A stretch of DNA of 64,000 nt from Methylobacterium longum (GTDB taxonomy: Bacteria > Pseudomonadota > Alphaproteobacteria > Rhizobiales > Beijerinckiaceae). The position numbers and the translations under genes were made by a program. The notes below the pieces were generated by a model. It searched no databases, was not told the DNA's origin, and worked only from the letters and a program-made list of their open reading frames with translations. Below are positions 60,572 through 64,000 of this stretch, in pieces (within the stretch, counting starts at the first letter, position 1; every line of letters begins with the position of its first letter). The stretch spans positions 1 to 64,000 of the forward strand of contig NZ_BPQS01000008.1 in assembly GCF_022179385.1 (NCBI RefSeq). The letters are read 5' to 3'.

Positions 60572-61676
60572 CGCCGGCGCGACGGCCCCCTTCGGCGAGG
60601 GCCGGCTCGGGCGGCCGGTCCGCCAGGAGCCGCCGCCGCAGGCGCGCGCAGGGGCGCTCGACGAGGCCGTACATCCCCCAGCACCACAGCAGCGTCACCG
60701 GAAAGGCCGCCAGCATCAGCCCCACCCCGGTCAGTCCGGGGTCCAGGTGCCGGACCAGCGCCACCACGGTCATGTGCGCGAGGTAGAAGCTGTAGGACCA
60801 CAGGCCGAGCTGGCGCATCGGCCGGCTGGCGAGCCACCGCACCCCCCAGCCGTCCTCGTGCAGCAGGTAGGCGAAGGGCACGAACAGGGCCGCGCTCTGG
60901 AGCGTGTAGCGCAGGCTCTCGCGGAAGGCGGGATCGCGCACCGCGAGGGTGCCAAGGATGACCGCGAGGCTCGCGGCCACGTGCCACGCCCGCGGCCGCC
61001 ACGCCCGGTCGGCCGGGATCACCGGGTTGTTCCACAGGCCGAGGCAGCAGCCGAACAGGATCGCGTCGATCCGGGTGTGGGTCCACGAGTAATTCAGGCC
61101 GGGATCGGGCAGGCGCCAGACGTTGAGGCCGCGCAGGGCGAGGACCGCCGCGCAGATCCCCAGGCAGGCCAGGGCGGCCCGGCGCGGCCTCAGGCGTCCG
61201 AGCCACACGACATAGGCCAGCGGGAACACGAGGTAGAAATGCTCCTCGATGGCGAGGCTCCAGAGCGGCACGGGCAGCACCGCCTCGGTGCCGAACAGGC
61301 CGGGATAGTTGGTCAGGAACGTCGCCTGCCCCAGCACCGCCGCCGGCTCGACCGTCATCCAGTCGAGGAGCCCCGCCGCGTAGAGCGCTCCGGAGGCGAG
61401 GAGCGTCAGGTACATCGGCGGCAGGATGCGCAAGGTCCGCCGCAGGTAGAAGGCGGGGAGCGACACGGCCCCGACCCGGGCGCGCTCGATCCGCAGGAGC
61501 GTGGTGATCAGGTAGCCGCTGAGAAAGAAGAAGACCGTGACGCCGAAGCCGCCCGGCACCACGTGGCTGTAGCCGCAATGGGCGGCGAACACGATCAGGA
61601 TGGCGAGCGCCCGCACCCCGTCGAGCTGCGGCAGGTAGGGCATCGCCGCGGGACGCGGGTCACCGGGATCCGGCAT
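60558..61676 (-). CDS. Acyltransferase 3 family membrane protein
   Basis: The 372-residue protein has about ten membrane segments and the family motifs LDGVRALAILIVFAAHCGY (catalytic His region), FFFLSGYLITTLLRIE and FYLRRTLRILPP. These enzymes O-acylate surface polysaccharides or lipids. A shorter start at 61643 (MPYLPQLDGV) is possible. It is convergent with, and overlaps, the GH10 gene. Confidence 0.9.
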   Translation of the reverse strand: MPDPGDPRPAAMPYLPQLDGVRALAILIVFAAHCGYSHVVPGGFGVTVFFFLSGYLITTLLRIERARVGAVSLPAFYLRRTLRILPPMYLTLLASGALYAAGLLDWMTVEPAAVLGQATFLTNYPGLFGTEAVLPVPLWSLAIEEHFYLVFPLAYVVWLGRLRPRRAALACLGICAAVLALRGLNVWRLPDPGLNYSWTHTRIDAILFGCCLGLWNNPVIPADRAWRPRAWHVAASLAVILGTLAVRDPAFRESLRYTLQSAALFVPFAYLLHEDGWGVRWLASRPMRQLGLWSYSFYLAHMTVVALVRHLDPGLTGVGLMLAAFPVTLLWCWGMYGLVERPCARLRRRLLADRPPEPALAEGGRRAGVTPA

Positions 61677-62065
61677 GGCGGGGGCCGATCTCCTGTCTGG
61701 GTCCGGGCAGCCGTGGCGGACCGGCCCTGTCGTTCCGGGGTGGACGCCGCGCTGAAGGCGGCCCTGCTCGTCCTCGCGGGCGCAGCGACGTGACCCGGGC
61801 CGGCGCGCCGTCGATCACCGGGGCGCCGTCAGGGGTGCTTCGCTCCGCTCGCAAACACGACGGTGCCGAAGCCAGCAGATCATGAAATGTATAAGCGCCA
61901 CTTTCGCGCCGGCCGACATCCACACGAAGTCTCGGACGGCTGAACGGATCGCTGGATGGTGAACCCGCGCCGGCACCCCGCTTCTCGACCGGAGGAGATT
62001 GGTAACCACGGCGGCCCATCATCCCCGCCGGCCGCGCCTCCCCGGCGCCGTCGGGAGTGTCGCGT
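61677..62065. other. Intergenic region between acyltransferase and L,D-transpeptidase genes
   Basis: The 389 bases between divergent genes hold both promoters. The 61855-61930 part (with ATCATGAAATGTATAAG) is the least GC-rich and the likeliest promoter of the L,D-transpeptidase gene. No gene, repeat or RNA is supported. Confidence 0.45.
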
Positions 62066-63943
62066 ATGGTCCCGGTCCAATCCCGCCGTCTCCTTCGCCC
62101 GCGCGCCGTGTTCGGTGCGGGCCTGTCGCTGCTGACGCTGGTCGCCGCCATGGATGTGCGGGCCCAGGCCGTCGGCGCGGGCGCGCCGGCCGGTGGCCCG
62201 AGCGCTCCGGCGTCGCCCGCGTCGGCCCTGCCCGCGCCGACACCGCCCGCTCCCGCCTTGCCGGCTTCATCCGCGGCACCGTCCGCGATGCCGGCCAGCG
62301 CTCCGGAGGTCGCGGCCGCGAAGGGGCAGGAGGCGAAGGGGCAGGAGGCGAAGCCGCAGGAGACCACGAAGCCGCAGGAGGCGAAGAGGCCGGAGGCGGG
62401 CCCCGGCGAGCCCAGGTCCGCGGAAGCCCCGGCGCCGGAGGCGCGACCCGCCCTGGGCAAGCCGCAGGAGGCCGGCAAGGACGCCGCCAGGAAGTCGCGC
62501 GAGCCGGCGCCCCTGATCTACGCCAAGGTCTCCACCGACCCGAACCCGACGCTCACCGCGCGCACCTTCCTCGATACCCTCCGGGCGGCCGAGCGCTACG
62601 CCGCCTTCGCGGAGGCCGGCGGATGGGAGCGGCTGCCCGAGGATCTGGGGCGCCTGAAGGCGGGCGAGCGGAGCCCGGCGATCCCGGCCCTGCGCCACCA
62701 CCTGACGCTCACGGGCGATCTCGCCGCGGACGCACCGCCGAGCGACCGCCTCGACCCACCCCTGGTGGCGGCGATCTCGGCCTTCCAGGCCCGCCACGGC
62801 CTGCCCGACAGCGGTATCCTTGGCCGGCTCACGATCAACGCCCTCAATGTGCCGGCCGAGACGCGCCAGCGCCAGCTCGCCGCGTCCGCGGCCCGGCTGA
62901 TGGGCTCGAAATTCCCGTTCGGCGACCGCTACGTGGTCGTCAACATCCCGTCGGCCGCCGTGGAGGCGGTGGAGAACGGCGCGGTGGTGCGCCGCTACGT
63001 GGCGGTGGTCGGATCCCCCGACAAGGCGACGCCGGCCGTCGAGACCCGGATCACCGACATCAACTTCAACCCGACCTGGACGGTCCCGGCCTCGGTGGTG
63101 AAGAACGAGATCATCCCGCAGATGCGCAAGAACCCGGGCTACCTCGCCCGCAACCACATCCGCATCCTGGGTCCCGCCGGCGAGGTGGACCCGACCCATA
63201 TCGACTGGGCCGGCGGCAAGGCCGCCAACTACATGCTGCGCCAGGATTCCGGCTTCGACAATTCCCTGGGTCAGGTGCGGATCGACATGCCGAACCGCTT
63301 TGCCGTCTACATGCATGACACGCCGGCGAAGTCGCTGTTCGCCGCGAGCGTGCGCTTCCACAGCCACGGCTGCGTCCGCGTCGGCCAGGTCAAGGAGCTG
63401 GTGGGCTGGCTGCTGCAGGGCACGGACGGACCGAACGGGCCCGTCACGAATTGGGGCCCGATCGAGATCGAGACCGGCATCGCCGACGGGGAGCGGCGCG
63501 ACATCAAGCTGGTCAAGCCGGTGCCGGTCACCTTCGTGTACCTCACCGGCTACGCCACGCCGGACGGCAAGGCGCATTTCCGCGACGACATCTACAAGCT
63601 CGACGTGCCGGCCTCCGAGCCCGCCGCCACCGGCGCAATCCCGCCGGCCGGCACCGCGCCACCGGCGCCCAGGCAGCCGGCGGCCGGTTCCGCCACGGTC
63701 AAGCCCGCCCCGGCCAAAGCTGCGGTGGCCCAGCCGGCGGTGGCCAAGCCCCTCGTTGACAAGCCGCTCTTAGACAAGCCCATCGTGGCCACGCCCTCTG
63801 CCAAACCCGTCCCGCTCGCGCCCGCGACGGCGAAGCCTGCGGCGGCCAAGCCGGTGGGACTCAAGCCCACGGGGAGCCGGGCCGCCGCGGCCAAGCCGGC
63901 GACGGACGGTCTCAATCCGGACGGGCAGCCGCCGTCGCGCTGA
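62066..63943 (+). CDS. Large L,D-transpeptidase (YcbB-like)
   Basis: The 625-residue exported protein has a signal peptide (LRPRAVFGAGLSLLTLVAAMDVRA), an Ala/Pro/Lys-rich linker to about residue 150, and a peptidoglycan-binding-like domain (ISAFQARHGLPDSGILGRLTINALN). A YkuD domain follows with YMHDTPAKSLFA and the catalytic HSHGCVRV (Cys436). The tail of about 110 residues is a low-complexity AKP/AVAKP repeat. ATG 62066 is preferred to GTG 62057 because GGGAG sits eight bases ahead. It forms 3-3 crosslinks in peptidoglycan. Confidence 0.93.
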   Translation: MVPVQSRRLLRPRAVFGAGLSLLTLVAAMDVRAQAVGAGAPAGGPSAPASPASALPAPTPPAPALPASSAAPSAMPASAPEVAAAKGQEAKGQEAKPQETTKPQEAKRPEAGPGEPRSAEAPAPEARPALGKPQEAGKDAARKSREPAPLIYAKVSTDPNPTLTARTFLDTLRAAERYAAFAEAGGWERLPEDLGRLKAGERSPAIPALRHHLTLTGDLAADAPPSDRLDPPLVAAISAFQARHGLPDSGILGRLTINALNVPAETRQRQLAASAARLMGSKFPFGDRYVVVNIPSAAVEAVENGAVVRRYVAVVGSPDKATPAVETRITDINFNPTWTVPASVVKNEIIPQMRKNPGYLARNHIRILGPAGEVDPTHIDWAGGKAANYMLRQDSGFDNSLGQVRIDMPNRFAVYMHDTPAKSLFAASVRFHSHGCVRVGQVKELVGWLLQGTDGPNGPVTNWGPIEIETGIADGERRDIKLVKPVPVTFVYLTGYATPDGKAHFRDDIYKLDVPASEPAATGAIPPAGTAPPAPRQPAAGSATVKPAPAKAAVAQPAVAKPLVDKPLLDKPIVATPSAKPVPLAPATAKPAAAKPVGLKPTGSRAAAAKPATDGLNPDGQPPSR

Positions 63944-64000
63944 GGTCCGGCCGGCCGGTCGCAGAGTCTGGACGAGGGCAGGCGCGCGGCCCGGAGGTCC

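Noticed and set aside
1-64000. tRNA, rRNA, CRISPR, riboswitch, insertion sequence or prophage
   Set aside because: Intergenic regions were read for tRNA-like folds, regularly spaced repeats, transposase motifs and leader structures. None was convincing.

Overview
The window is high-GC alphaproteobacterial chromosome, most likely Methylobacterium or a close relative. Three things point there: uniformly G/C-ending codons, a short DHFR-like gene resembling methylotroph dihydromethanopterin reductase (dmrA), and Ros/MucR, LemA and L,D-transpeptidase genes of the rhizobial type. No rRNA, tRNA, insertion sequence, prophage or CRISPR array was recognised. About sixty genes are packed tightly, many with 4-base ATGA stop/start overlaps.

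Layout. 1-1400: the start of tuf (minus strand, cut by the window edge) and an outer-membrane beta-barrel gene. 1441-13293: an almost complete carbon-phosphorus lyase locus. The minus-strand operon phnGHIJKLMN faces the plus-strand regulator phnF. A second minus-strand operon, phnC-phnD-phnE-phnE, encodes the phosphonate ABC importer. It is preceded by a DUF1045 2H-phosphoesterase gene in tandem with a frameshifted GT21 glycosyltransferase. A low-affinity phosphate transporter gene (pit, also frameshifted) follows, so this end of the window is devoted to phosphorus supply. An 18-bp Pho-box-like sequence and a 22-bp inverted repeat lie between phnG and phnF.

16.6-25.5 kb: a MucR-type regulator; a LysR / CoA-transferase / HMG-CoA-lyase / MFS catabolic cassette; and a LemA-TPM-TPM envelope operon. 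25.9-30.1 kb: a four-gene plus-strand operon for a GT1 glycosyltransferase, a small ferredoxin, a ferredoxin reductase and a cytochrome P450. This is a self-contained hydroxylation and glycosylation module. Directly after it lies a perfect 16-bp parS palindrome, the ParB-binding centromere site. 30.4-36.7 kb: a zinc alcohol dehydrogenase, a SRAP DNA-crosslink protein, a lytic transglycosylase and several small unknown proteins, one built of five-residue repeats.

36.8-51.9 kb: mainly housekeeping genes. They include a YfgM-like protein, der, a YbdK-type ligase, an ECF sigma / anti-sigma pair convergent with a fasciclin gene, a dmrA-like gene, purF-cvpA, alr, radA and moaA. 52.2-64 kb: envelope and carbohydrate genes. 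They are opgH and opgG (divergent), zwf with a TTG start, an SDR gene, a GH10 xylanase, an acyltransferase-3 gene and a large L,D-transpeptidase. Two single-base frameshifts (GT21 and pit) sit in G/C-rich runs and may be assembly errors or real lesions.
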